From contig JBBAOE010000018.1 of the NCBI GenBank assembly GCA_040401595.1, forward strand, positions 1 through 64,000: 64,000 nt of DNA. Reading direction: 5' to 3'. Position numbers and translations under genes: made by a program. Of this stretch, positions 17,022-25,135 are shown piece after piece (position 1 is the first letter of the stretch; each line of letters begins with the position of its first letter). The DNA is from RFPW01 sp040401595. Its GTDB lineage: Bacteria > Pseudomonadota > Gammaproteobacteria > Burkholderiales > Burkholderiaceae_E. Under the pieces are notes generated by a model. It made no database searches and was not told the DNA's origin. It was given only the letters and a program-made list of their open reading frames with translations.

Positions 17022-18821
17022 ATGGCATTGGTTTTTCTCGACGTTCCGTTTTCGCAAAAGGAGACGGCAAAGGCATTGGGCGCCCGGTTTGATTGGGCGT
17101 CCAAGCGCTGGTTCGTGCCGCCTGGTCTCGATCCTGCGGCATTTTCTCAGTGGATCCCGGCCGCCAGCCAGGCCCCCGATTCTGCCCTGTCTGTTGCGCA
17201 GGGCGTTGGGGCGCCTGCGCATTCCATGGCACTTGGCGAGCCTCGTGGGGGGATGGATCTGCTTACCCGAGCACTGGCAACGCCCCGGCCGACGCCCGAC
17301 TCGGACAAATCCTCTGGCCGGGCCCTGTCCGCGCTTCTGGCTGAAATTTCCCAGACGCTCGCCCAGCGGTTTTCCGACCCCGTCTGGGTGCGCGCTGATG
17401 TGGCTCCCTTCGAAGCCCGCCGTGGCCATGTCTACCTCGATCTGGTCGAAAACAGTGACCAGGGCCAGGAGCTCGCAAGGGCGCGGGCCCTGATCTGGAG
17501 CGACGATCGGGATGCGGTGATCGGCAAGTTTGAAACGGCGACCGGCATACGCTTTGCGGGGGGCCTCAAAGTGCTGGTGCGCGCGACGGTATCGTTTCAC
17601 GCACGCTTTGGTCTGTCGCTGAGCATCCGCGAGATTGACCCCGATTACACGATTGGCGAACTGGCCTTGCGGCGCCGCCGGATTCGCGAGCAATTGATTC
17701 AGGAAGGGATCTATGCGCAGAATCGGGCGCTTGCGTTGCCAGGCGATTTTTTCTCAATCCTCGTGATCGCGCCCGATGGGGCCGCAGGTCTGGGCGATTT
17801 TCGCAAAGAGGCTGACCGGCTCGAGCGCCTGGGATTGTGTCGGTTCGACTATCGGGTGGCGACCTTCCAGGGCCCGCGGGCATCAGAGTCCCTGAGCGCA
17901 GTCCTGCGCGAGGCGGGGCAGTGGGCCCAAGCAAACGGCGCGGATGCGATCGCCTTGCTGCGCGGGGGCGGCGCCAGCGCTGACTTGCATTGGCTCGATG
18001 ATCTCGAAATCGCCCGAGCGCTGTGTCTGGCGCCGGTGCCGGTACTGATCGGGGTGGGTCATGAGCGCGACCAGACGATCCTTGATGAACTCGCCCGATG
18101 GGTTGCGGGAACGCCATCGAAATTGATTCAATTCGTGGAAGCAACGATCGCTGGATCGGCCGCCCAGACTCAGGACGCGTATGACGCCATCCTGACGATA
18201 GCCGCACGCTCGGTCCAGCGCGCACAGGCGCAAGCCGATCAGTGGCAGGCCGTGCTCACGGAGTCTGCGCGCGCGCGTTGTCAACTGGCCGATCAGTCTC
18301 TCGACCATTTGCGTGGACGACTTCGGGATGATGTCTGGAATGCCATCGATCAGTATCGTCACCAGATCGACTCCGGCTGGACTCGGATCGAATCGGGCGC
18401 TGCTGCCGCAGTTCGGGTTGCCCGGCATGCCGTTGAAGCGCTGTGGCAGCGGGTCGGGCCCGATGCCTGGCGTCAGGTGGACGTGGCGCAGGCCCTCTTG
18501 GAGCCGCAGTGGCAGGCTGTGCGGCGCGGTGCCTGGCGGCAATGGGATGCGGCGAACCGGGAAGTGCGTCGCGATCTTGCTCAGGTCATCGGTCTTGGGC
18601 CCAGGCGAACCTTGCAGCGTGGCTTCGTGATCGTGCGCAGCGCCGGTCGACCCATCCCATCGGTCGCCAAGCTCGCGATCGACTATCCGCCAGAGCGGCT
18701 TTCTCTGGAATTTCGCGATGGCGTGGCCGAGGTGATCTTGCAATCACAGCGATTGAGCCGCTCCGATCCAACAGAGTCTGAATGGCTTGAAGGAGAATCG
18801 GATGTCCCCAACGAAACCTGA
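17022..18821 (+). CDS. xseA: Exodeoxyribonuclease VII large subunit with N-terminal DUF5710-like domain
   Basis: A 599-residue protein. Residues about 3-47 (FLDVPFSQKETAKALGARFD, then a WFVP motif) match the small DUF5710 domain found on primases and relaxases. The rest is the large subunit of exonuclease VII, which with XseB degrades single-stranded DNA. Visible are an OB-fold region (about 100-200, GLKVLVRATVSFH), the catalytic core (about 225-420, including DAIALLRGGGASADLHWLDD and GVGHERDQTILDELA) and a long coiled-coil C-terminus ending RTLQRGFVIVRSAGRPI. xseB follows with overlapping frames, as expected. The extra N-terminal domain is unusual and may help DNA binding. Confidence 0.88.
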   Translation: MALVFLDVPFSQKETAKALGARFDWASKRWFVPPGLDPAAFSQWIPAASQAPDSALSVAQGVGAPAHSMALGEPRGGMDLLTRALATPRPTPDSDKSSGRALSALLAEISQTLAQRFSDPVWVRADVAPFEARRGHVYLDLVENSDQGQELARARALIWSDDRDAVIGKFETATGIRFAGGLKVLVRATVSFHARFGLSLSIREIDPDYTIGELALRRRRIREQLIQEGIYAQNRALALPGDFFSILVIAPDGAAGLGDFRKEADRLERLGLCRFDYRVATFQGPRASESLSAVLREAGQWAQANGADAIALLRGGGASADLHWLDDLEIARALCLAPVPVLIGVGHERDQTILDELARWVAGTPSKLIQFVEATIAGSAAQTQDAYDAILTIAARSVQRAQAQADQWQAVLTESARARCQLADQSLDHLRGRLRDDVWNAIDQYRHQIDSGWTRIESGAAAAVRVARHAVEALWQRVGPDAWRQVDVAQALLEPQWQAVRRGAWRQWDAANREVRRDLAQVIGLGPRRTLQRGFVIVRSAGRPIPSVAKLAIDYPPERLSLEFRDGVAEVILQSQRLSRSDPTESEWLEGESDVPNET

Positions 18822-19116
18822 ACCTGAAACCGCACCGGATAGCAGCATGGCCACCGATCCCGATCCCATCGACCATGGCGAAGCCCTGGAACCGCTCGAC
18901 CCTGCCAGTTTCAACGCGGCCTATGAGGTCCTGCGTCGAAATGCGGAGTTATTGCGTGATCAGGAGGAACTCGACATCGATCGACTGGTCCCCCTAGTCG
19001 AGCAGAGCATGCAGGCGTATCGGATTTGCCGTTCCCGTCTGGACGCGGTTCGCCTCGCACTGGAATCCCGGCTTGGACCCGAGGAGGGCGCCGGTCCGGA
19101 CCGATCCGATCAGTGA
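18802..19116 (+). CDS. xseB: Exodeoxyribonuclease VII small subunit
   Basis: About 104 residues. The helical hairpin core FNAAYEVLRRNAELLRDQEE through VPLVEQSMQAYRICRSRLDAV matches XseB, which coats the XseA coiled coil. The ATG at 18802 has AAGGAG at good spacing and lies inside the last codons of xseA, so the two are translationally coupled. The N-terminus has a disordered acidic/Pro stretch. The last 7 bp overlap the convergent glutathione peroxidase gene. Confidence 0.88.
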   Translation: MSPTKPEPETAPDSSMATDPDPIDHGEALEPLDPASFNAAYEVLRRNAELLRDQEELDIDRLVPLVEQSMQAYRICRSRLDAVRLALESRLGPEEGAGPDRSDQ

Positions 19117-19772
19117 GTGTTCGCCGCTGCGGTTTTCACTGGCGCAGCGCTGGCCAGCAGTTTTTCGATTTCTGCGATCAGTTTGGCGTCGAGCGGTTCG
19201 GTGCTTGAACCGAAGGCGGGGCCCGGTTTGCCATCTCGTCCAATCAGATATTTGTGGAAATTCCAGCGTGGGGCGCCCCGGGCTTCACGCAATTGGCTAA
19301 AGAGCGGGTTGGCGTCGCGCCCGACCACAGCCGTGCGGTCGTAGACCATGAATTCAGCACCATACTGGTCAAAGCAGGTCTTGGCGATATCGGTCCGGTT
19401 GCCATATTCCTGACCGAGAAAATCCCCGGACGGGAAGGCCAGCACCGTCAGGCCACGGGATGCGTATTTTTGGTGCAAGGACTGCAGACCCTCGTACTGC
19501 GGTGTAAAGCCGCACTTCGAAGCGGTGTTGACGACTAAAACGACTCGGCCGGCGTAGCTGCACAAGCTTTCCGCTTGACCGTCGCGCAGGCGGGTAAAGC
19601 GATGGTCGAGTAATGTCGGGCACTGGGCGGGTGTTGCGACAACGCTCGCGCCCGCTTTTTCATTGGGCGCACTCAAGGCTGGGGTCGCCGTCGCCACGAC
19701 GATGAGGGCCGAGATCAGAGCCCCGAGCCGAGCGACAGACCGGGGTGATGCGTTGAAGATTTTTGTGTTCAC
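19110..19772 (-). CDS. Periplasmic glutathione peroxidase-like protein
   Basis: A 220-residue thiol peroxidase of the GPx family. A signal peptide (ALISALIVVATATPALSAP) points to the periplasm. The catalytic Cys is in NTASKCGFTPQYEGL, the second loop reads LAFPSGDFLGQEYGN (the family usually has FPxNQF), and the Trp-Asn pair is in PRWNFHKYLIG. Periplasmic location suggests reduction by a thioredoxin-like partner rather than glutathione. The C-terminal tail is Ala/Lys-rich. It is a single gene with its own promoter region facing the yqjD-like operon. Confidence 0.85.
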   Translation of the reverse strand: MNTKIFNASPRSVARLGALISALIVVATATPALSAPNEKAGASVVATPAQCPTLLDHRFTRLRDGQAESLCSYAGRVVLVVNTASKCGFTPQYEGLQSLHQKYASRGLTVLAFPSGDFLGQEYGNRTDIAKTCFDQYGAEFMVYDRTAVVGRDANPLFSQLREARGAPRWNFHKYLIGRDGKPGPAFGSSTEPLDAKLIAEIEKLLASAAPVKTAAANTH

Positions 19773-19906
19773 TCGGTTCTCTCATTGATTGAAGTCATCA
19801 CTCAGTCGAAAGTATGAACCTAGACTGACGGGAAGGAGCGGTTCCATGCTGCTTCAATCCCTTCGCATCGTCTATCCTTGCGGTACAAATTTTTTGGAGA
19901 AACTTG

Positions 19907-20209
19907 ATGACGACAGCTGCTAGCGAAAAATTGATGACCGATGTCAAAGTCGTGCTGACGGATGCGGAAAATTTGCTCAACCGCGCGGCCGAGGCCTCGG
20001 GTGAGCAGGCCGCCGATCTGCGCGCCCGCGGAATGCAAATGCTGCGTCAGGCCCGCAACTCCGCTCAGGAGTTGCAGGAAACCGCAGTCGCGCGCGGTCG
20101 CGCTGCGGGCCGGGCGGCCGATGCGTATGTCCATGAGCACCCCTGGCGCATCATCGGGGTCGCGGCGGGGATCGGACTGCTCGCAGGGTTGCTGCTCAAT
20201 CGCAAGTGA
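19907..20209 (+). CDS. ElaB/YqjD/DUF883 family membrane-anchored protein
   Basis: A 100-residue protein with a long amphipathic helix (residues 5-75), a YVHEHPWRIIGVAAGIGLLAG motif and a C-terminal transmembrane segment, as in E. coli YqjD and ElaB, which tether ribosomes to the inner membrane in stationary phase. The start is fixed by TTGGAGA upstream of the ATG at 19907. It is the first gene of a yqjD-yqjE-yqjK-like cluster. Confidence 0.85.
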   Translation: MTTAASEKLMTDVKVVLTDAENLLNRAAEASGEQAADLRARGMQMLRQARNSAQELQETAVARGRAAGRAADAYVHEHPWRIIGVAAGIGLLAGLLLNRK

Positions 20210-20263
20210 TCCTCGACCCGTTGGATGGCCCCGGTCGGGGTCGTCCTGGTCGGCCAATAGGAA

Positions 20264-20656
20264 ATGCCTGAGATGAGTCAGTTGTTCGGTTCCGCGCGTC
20301 GATTGCTGGTCACTGTTCTGGCGATGGGGCAGTCGCGGCTGGAACTCGCCGGGATCGAACTGGCCGATGAGCGCGACCGCTTGCTTTGGGTCGCTGTTCT
20401 CGGCCTGCTGGGTGCATGTTCGCTCGCGGTTGCCATGTTGGCGCTGACGATTCTCATTGCGGTTGCGTTTTGGGACGTCGCCCGGTTGCCGGCCTTGATC
20501 GTGATCACGCTGGTCTGGTTCGGTCTCGGGCTATTTTTGCTCTGGCGGTCCCGGGCGCTGATGCGTGCCGCGCCAGCGCCGATGTCGTTGACGCTGGCCG
20601 AATTGCGCAGGGATCTTGAGACCCTGCGCAAATCGATCGGTGGGGACGCTCTGTGA
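20264..20656 (+). CDS. YqjE-like phage-holin-fold membrane protein
   Basis: A 130-residue protein with two strong transmembrane helices (LLWVAVLGLLGACSLAVAML and ALIVITLVWFGLGLFLL) flanked by charged helices, including LELAGIELADERDRL. This is the pattern of the YqjE/phage holin 3_6 family. It follows the YqjD-like gene, matching the E. coli yqjDEK order. A second in-frame ATG lies at 20273. Its stop overlaps the GTG start of the next gene. Confidence 0.8.
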   Translation: MPEMSQLFGSARRLLVTVLAMGQSRLELAGIELADERDRLLWVAVLGLLGACSLAVAMLALTILIAVAFWDVARLPALIVITLVWFGLGLFLLWRSRALMRAAPAPMSLTLAELRRDLETLRKSIGGDAL

Positions 20657-21033
20657 GCAAGGGCGGGGCCTCGGCGACGGACCGTCACTTGCGCCGAGAA
20701 TTGCTGCGCCTGCGTGCGGACCTGCAACGCCAGGAACTCGGTGCCGCCGCCCAGGGTCTGCGGGAGTCGGCAGAGCCGGCGCTGCGCGTGGGGCGATTCC
20801 TGGTTGGCCTGTCGCGCAAGGGCCCCGTCCTCGATGGCCTGCAATGGGTTCGGGAGCATCCGCTCGCGGGTTCTTTGCTTTCCGTCGTGGTCGCACGCCT
20901 GGGCGGCGCAGCCGCTCGTCAAGTCTTGACGCGCAGACTACCCCGATTGGTGCGACTGGTTCTGGGCGGTGCCTCAGCGGCGGCCGTTGGGCTTGCGGCG
21001 GTTCGTTGGTGGCGACGATCTCCCAAGTTGTAA
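20653..21033 (+). CDS. YqjK-like protein
   Basis: A 126-residue basic protein that begins at a GTG overlapping the previous stop (GTGA), so it is translationally coupled. It has charged helices (RRELLRLRADLQRQEL), the segment GLQWVREHPLAGSLLSVVVARL, and a C-terminal hydrophobic stretch ending VRWWRRSPKL. Position and composition suggest the third member of a yqjDEK unit; sequence similarity alone is weak. Confidence 0.55.
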   Translation: MSKGGASATDRHLRRELLRLRADLQRQELGAAAQGLRESAEPALRVGRFLVGLSRKGPVLDGLQWVREHPLAGSLLSVVVARLGGAAARQVLTRRLPRLVRLVLGGASAAAVGLAAVRWWRRSPKL

Positions 21034-21854
21034 CCCGGGTCGCGGTGGTCCAGGCGGTTCGAAAGCCTGAGGCCGATGTGCTTCGGCTGTTGGCTAGCGT
21101 CAATCTCACCGCGGCTGGCTCGGCGTTGATTTTTCGGGCCGATGCAAAGCTTGTCGAATCCGTTTGTGCGCTCCCCATCCAGACCGAAGCCGCCGACCTT
21201 GAACGCCAGCAGCGCCTGCAGCGGGCATTAGTGCGACACGATGCCGCTCTCATCGCCCAGCTGGTCGACGGCGAGCTGGCCAGCGCGCTCCGGCCGGCAA
21301 CCTATGGTCCTGGCATGAACCCACGTGCGGCGGCTAAAGCGGTGTTGGCCGACGATCTGGTTTTGGCCGCCGTCATCGATGCCGGACGCCGCCCGTCGCC
21401 CTTCGTCGGTTTGCCCTCGTTACAGGCCTTACGTGAACTGCCGGGCTATACGCCGCAGACAGTTGGCCCAGGCGTCGCCAGTTTTACGGTGCCGTTTCGC
21501 TGGCCCGGGGACGCGCGACCAGGGGCTACAGCCTCGTTTTCGATCAATGCCCGCGAGGACCATCCGCGTATCGGTTCCGGCCTCTCGGTGTACGCCCACT
21601 TACCGGGATTCCTGGATGAGCCGTTAGCTGCAAGGATCGCTCAAACATTGAATGTCCGGGAAAGCGAAGGTTTTTTCGGGTCCAGATTTGCCGGAGCCTG
21701 GTGCGTCACGGTGTTTGGGAGCTCATTTTCGGTCGGTTTTGTCAGCTTTGTGCCCTCCGCCTGGGTTGATTCTGACGCGCCGACCCGTTTACATGTTGAA
21801 ATGTCAGAGCGAATGGCCCGCGTAGCCCAGAGTTTTTCCCCAGCCGTCGCTTGA
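21009..21854 (+). CDS. Conserved-looking protein of unknown function
   Basis: About 281 residues from a GTG at 21009 that overlaps the end of the yqjK-like gene by 25 bp; a later GTG at 21045 is possible. The sequence is soluble, mixed alpha/beta, with no signal peptide or membrane helix. The C-terminal half has a Gly/Phe-rich stretch (GFFGSRFAGAWCVTVFGSSF, SVGFVSFVPSAW). No family is recognised. The coupled position suggests it belongs to the membrane-protein operon. Confidence 0.55.
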   Translation: MATISQVVTRVAVVQAVRKPEADVLRLLASVNLTAAGSALIFRADAKLVESVCALPIQTEAADLERQQRLQRALVRHDAALIAQLVDGELASALRPATYGPGMNPRAAAKAVLADDLVLAAVIDAGRRPSPFVGLPSLQALRELPGYTPQTVGPGVASFTVPFRWPGDARPGATASFSINAREDHPRIGSGLSVYAHLPGFLDEPLAARIAQTLNVRESEGFFGSRFAGAWCVTVFGSSFSVGFVSFVPSAWVDSDAPTRLHVEMSERMARVAQSFSPAVA

Positions 21855-21906
21855 ACGTGCTGGGTCTGTCGCGACATTCGATGCTAGGACGATGGGAGAG
21901 GGTGCA

Positions 21907-22518
21907 ATGCAAGAGGCAGTGATGCAGAACAGTTGGATTCGGTTGACAAGTCGGCTGCTGGCGCTTGGCCTCGTTGCGGTCAACTTCTCAATGGCCGAGG
22001 CTGCGACACCGGATGCGGGGCAGGCCTATTCGGATGTACCAGCGCGGGGCCAGCCAGGCAAAGGGTCGCACCGCGCACTGGCGAAGGATGTCGAGTTTGC
22101 CAAGACAAACCCGGAATTCAAACAACCCCCGAAGCGCTGGTCGACCCCGGGGGGATGGTCCGATCAGCCGGTTGCCGCTGCCCTGCTGCCGACGGTGAGT
22201 ACGATGCAGGCGATCGCTGCCACGCTGCGCCAGCCCCTCGTGTCGGATCTGGTCGCGCCGCCGCCTTGGGCTGCAGAGTCCTGCGAGCGCTGGTATCGCG
22301 AAGGTTGGTCTAATTGCATGCGCTTGCTCGATCAGGACACACGTCGAATCCTGTGGCAATCCGTGACCTATATTGAAAATGAACAGCTGGATCGGGCGAA
22401 GCGGGGAGCCCGATTGCAGAATCTCCAGCTGTATCCCGATCAGGCGAAGGAAATTCTGGCGTACTGCAGCGCTCGTGCTTCTGCATGGGCCCAGGCCAGC
22501 AACAAAAGCTGTCCCTGA
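21907..22518 (+). CDS. Secreted protein of unknown function
   Basis: About 203 residues with a signal peptide (LLALGLVAVNFSMAEA, cleavage near AEA-A). The mature part has four Cys in SCERWYREGWSNC and AYCSARASAWAQASNKSC, likely two disulfides, and an otherwise helical body. The start at 21907 has GGGAGAGGG upstream. Another ATG lies at 21922. No family is recognised. Confidence 0.55.
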   Translation: MQEAVMQNSWIRLTSRLLALGLVAVNFSMAEAATPDAGQAYSDVPARGQPGKGSHRALAKDVEFAKTNPEFKQPPKRWSTPGGWSDQPVAAALLPTVSTMQAIAATLRQPLVSDLVAPPPWAAESCERWYREGWSNCMRLLDQDTRRILWQSVTYIENEQLDRAKRGARLQNLQLYPDQAKEILAYCSARASAWAQASNKSCP

Positions 22519-22521
22519 GAA

Positions 22522-23109
22522 TCAAGCGGGCGCGGCTGGCGCTCCCGCTGTTTTTCCAGCGTGTTCATCCCGTTTGCGCTGGGCATCCGAGCGCATCGTG
22601 AGATGCCTGGCCATCCGCTCAGGTGGTGGTTCGGTGGTGATGATCGCGGTGAATAATTCTTTGTGGACCGTGAAGAGCAACGGGCCGGACGCTTTAGCGC
22701 GTTCACCGATAATGGCGACGCCTAGGTCAAACAGATTCACCAGTTGGCCAACGACTTGAGCGGCTGAGCGGCCTTGCCGGTAGCCGCGATGGATAATGGC
22801 GGCCGTGATTTGCTCGGGCGGAATTTCCAGCACCAGATAGGCGTTGCGCATCGTGCTCTCGCAGGCCTTTTTGAACTGCATGGGCGTGCGCTGGTCAAAA
22901 TCGAAGTCGCCGAAGTCGAATGCGTAACCTGTGACGGATTCGGCGATCTTGACCGCCTCATCCTTGAATTCTGCCGTAATGGCCGCTCGAATGATTTGCT
23001 CAAACGTTTTGCGCAGCTTGTAGCCGCGATCATCCATTTCCTTGAGGGGATCGACGGTATCGGCGGCGTGGCTGAACGTCCCCGAAACGATACTTTGGAA
23101 AAGCCCCAC
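22522..23109 (-). CDS. Protein of unknown function
   Basis: A 195-residue cytoplasmic-looking protein without signal or membrane segments. Residues 20-75 are helical with acidic patches (DFGDFDFDQ). The middle has NAYLVLEIPPEQITAAI, and the C-terminus is a Lys/Arg then Ala/Pro tail (KTAGAPAAPA). No family is recognised. It is convergent with the secreted protein at 21907 (3-bp spacer) and has no cotranscribed neighbour. Confidence 0.5.
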   Translation of the reverse strand: MGLFQSIVSGTFSHAADTVDPLKEMDDRGYKLRKTFEQIIRAAITAEFKDEAVKIAESVTGYAFDFGDFDFDQRTPMQFKKACESTMRNAYLVLEIPPEQITAAIIHRGYRQGRSAAQVVGQLVNLFDLGVAIIGERAKASGPLLFTVHKELFTAIITTEPPPERMARHLTMRSDAQRKRDEHAGKTAGAPAAPA

Positions 23110-23267
23110 CTTGAATGATCCGTCCTGAGAGCCGAGAGTGATTCCGAAAAAAAACGCAAAACCGGATTACGTCACGGATTGTGCCTGAGTGCCGTTCTGA
23201 TTTTCGCATACAGGATGCCGACTTTGGGGTGGATCCGGATCCTGGGCTCTGCATTGGGTCCAAATGC

Positions 23268-23284
23268 GTCAGGGTCACCCTGAC
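23268..23284. repeat. Perfect 17-bp inverted repeat
   Basis: GTCAGGGT-C-ACCCTGAC has two 8-bp arms around one base. It lies 44 bp past the stop of the LuxR-type gene and upstream of the divergent 22522-23109 gene. There is no T run on either side, so an operator is as likely as a terminator. Confidence 0.6.
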
Positions 23285-23327
23285 TTTCTTGGGGGATGTC
23301 CGGACCTGCAGCCTGGTCGACGGACTT

Positions 23328-23666
23328 TTATACATTCTGATGCGGTGTTCCGGTCAGACCCAGTCGGGTTGCGGCAATGACCGCCTGCGTCCGGTTGCTG
23401 GCCCCCAGTGCCCGCAATACGGCGCTGACATGGACCTTGACCGTTCCCTCGGCCAGCGAGAGTTCCCGACAGATCAACTTATTGGGCAAACCGCGCAGGA
23501 TTCGCTCAAGGACGTCGATCTGGCGCTCTGTGAGCCCAAGGCTGCGCGGCCCCGTCCGTGGGTCTGGTTGGGACTCCGAAGGGGGGGCGGGCGTGCGCAG
23601 ATCGGGTTGCGGCATCGGCTGAGGCATTGGCATGGGCTCCGTCGGTCTCTGAGGCGTTCCGGGCAA
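23328..23666 (-). CDS. Orphan LuxR/NarL-type DNA-binding domain
   Basis: A 112-residue protein. The C-terminal 65 residues are a standard LuxR-type helix-turn-helix (LTERQIDVLERILRGLPNK, LAEGTVKVHVSAVLRALG, NRTQAV). This is closest to response regulators, but there is no receiver or sensor domain. The N-terminal 40 residues are Pro/Met/Gln repeats (MPMPQPMPQP). No receiver-like frame lies upstream in any phase, so it is either a small stand-alone regulator or the remnant of a response regulator that lost its receiver. Confidence 0.65.
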   Translation of the reverse strand: MPGTPQRPTEPMPMPQPMPQPDLRTPAPPSESQPDPRTGPRSLGLTERQIDVLERILRGLPNKLICRELSLAEGTVKVHVSAVLRALGASNRTQAVIAATRLGLTGTPHQNV

Positions 23667-23852
23667 ACGCTGACAAGGATGGGATAGGACGGGTCTGGTG
23701 TGCGACGACTTCTTTGGCAGGACGGTGTTTTGTCCGACCGCAGGTGCTTAACGCGGCGCGCATGGGTCGATACCGTTGCAAGGCTCCGACTGACGGTGAT
23801 GGATTGTGCAAGGGGTCGTTGAGCGGCACCGGGTTCGGTAGCATCTCGCGCA

Positions 23853-24566
23853 ATGAGCCCGACGCTGCACTTCTGGACGGACTTCGCCCTGCGCTACCAA
23901 TTCGTGGCGCCGATGGGCCTCGCGCTTCTGCTGGGCTCGTTCATCGGGGTCGAGCGCCAGTGGCACCGACGACTCGTTGATCTCAAGAACAATGCACTGG
24001 TGAGTCTCGGCGCATGCCTCTTCATGCTGGTCACCAAGTCCGCCGATGGCTACAGTTAACCGGTCCGCATGGCCGCTCAGATTGTGGTGGGTGTGGGCTT
24101 CATTGGCGGCGGACTGCTCTTCAAAGATGCCGGGCAGACCCGGGGCATTAATACCGCAGCCACGCTCTGGTGCTGTGCTGCGGTCGGCACCCTGTGCGGT
24201 TTGGAACGCTCGACCGAGGCCTGGGGCGCGACGGCCATCATTTTGCTGGCCAATACGCTGCTGCGCCGGGTCGCCCAGTTCCTAAACCTGAAAATGGGCG
24301 TGAGCGACCATCTCACGCAGGCCATCCATTTCGAATTGACTTGCCTGCCCGGCGACGCCGATCGGGTTCGCGGCCTGGCGCAAGACGTGTTTCGTCAGGG
24401 GCGTGTCGAGGTTCGCGCCCTGGCACAAGGCCGCGACGGGGAACACACCCGGCTCAGCTGGACGGTGTTGTTTGAACAGGGCAACGCCCCGGATCTGGCC
24501 GAGCGGTTTTTTGAACAAATCGGGAACGCGCGGCTGATCACGCGTTCCTGGAGTTCTTTACCCTAA
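23853..24566 (+). pseudogene. MgtC/SapB-family membrane protein interrupted by an in-frame stop
   Basis: The first part (23853-24056) has GLALLLGSFIGVERQWHRR and LVSLGACLFMLV. It ends SADGYS at a TAA (24057-24059). The same frame continues PVRMAAQIVVGVGFIGGGLLFK, a hallmark of MgtC/SapB proteins, and runs to 24566 with the C-terminal ACT-like domain. A single base change (for example GAA to TAA) explains the break. The second half alone could start at the ATG 24069 but would lack two helices. This is either a real nonsense mutation or a sequencing/assembly error. Intact proteins of this family affect Mg2+ and membrane-potential homeostasis. Confidence 0.75.
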
Positions 24567-24933
24567 AACGCCCCGACCCACCCCGGTAAATAGCTCGCGT
24601 CAGGGTGGCCCGCCAGTTGCGTGGCGATCCGAACCACCCGATCCCAATCCTTTGCCAGCGAGGGTTTTGGAATTCTCGATCGGAAAAAATCTGCCCAAAG
24701 AAATTCGCTGAACGGCGTGACGTCTTTTGCAAACGCACCGGCTTTNNNNNNNNNNNNNNNNNNNNNNNNNNNNNNNNNNNNNNNNNNNNNNNNNNNNNNN
24801 NNNNNNNNNNNNNNNNNNNNNNNNNNNNNNNNNNNNNNNNNNNNNGTGCAGTGCGCACCGCCTGCGTGACCGGGTGGTCGGGCTTGATGATTCCGACGCG
24901 CAGTACTTCGACAAACACCGGATTGGCATTCAT
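24563..24933 (-). CDS. ParB-like nuclease family protein, gapped
   Basis: The C-terminal 60 residues up to the gap (KAGAFAKDVTPFSEFLWADF, then FFRSRI and LAGHPDASYLPGWVG) resemble the C-terminus of the ParBc_2 putative ParB-like nuclease family. On the other side of the 100-N gap the same strand carries an N-terminal-like piece (NPVFVEVLRVGIIKPDHPVT) in a codon pattern typical of coding sequence. Relatives are about 200 residues, so the missing middle would be longer than a 100-N placeholder suggests. The two pieces being one gene is an inference. The last 4 bp overlap the convergent mgtC-like gene. Confidence 0.4.
24746..24845. other. Assembly gap (100 N)
   Basis: Scaffold placeholder inside the ParB-like gene; no overlap between flanks was found. 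The true length is unknown. Confidence 0.9.
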
Positions 24934-25000
24934 CGATGAACTGTAATGCAAATGATGTGTAGGCGGTCGCCGGGTCGGTTTCTCGAAGGTGCCTCGACGG

Positions 25001-25033
25001 TCCTTCGCCGGTTCTTCGCCGGTTCTTCGCCGG
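25001..25033. repeat. 11-bp tandem repeat upstream of dusA
   Basis: Three adjacent copies of TTCTTCGCCGG, the first with one change. It is intergenic and the unit is not a multiple of three. It lies 100 bp upstream of the dusA start. Confidence 0.8.
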
Positions 25034-25135
25034 AGGTGGGCGCTTGCAGGGTTGGCAGCCTATGTGTGCTGTAATCGGGCCGGACATGGGACGGCCGCAG
25101 ATCGCGCACGGAATGTAGATTTCAAAGAAAGAATC

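Noticed and set aside
23506..23853. Possible receiver domain in another frame upstream of the LuxR-type gene
   Set aside because: The frame has no receiver motifs and is Pro/Arg-rich in the manner of a shadow frame.
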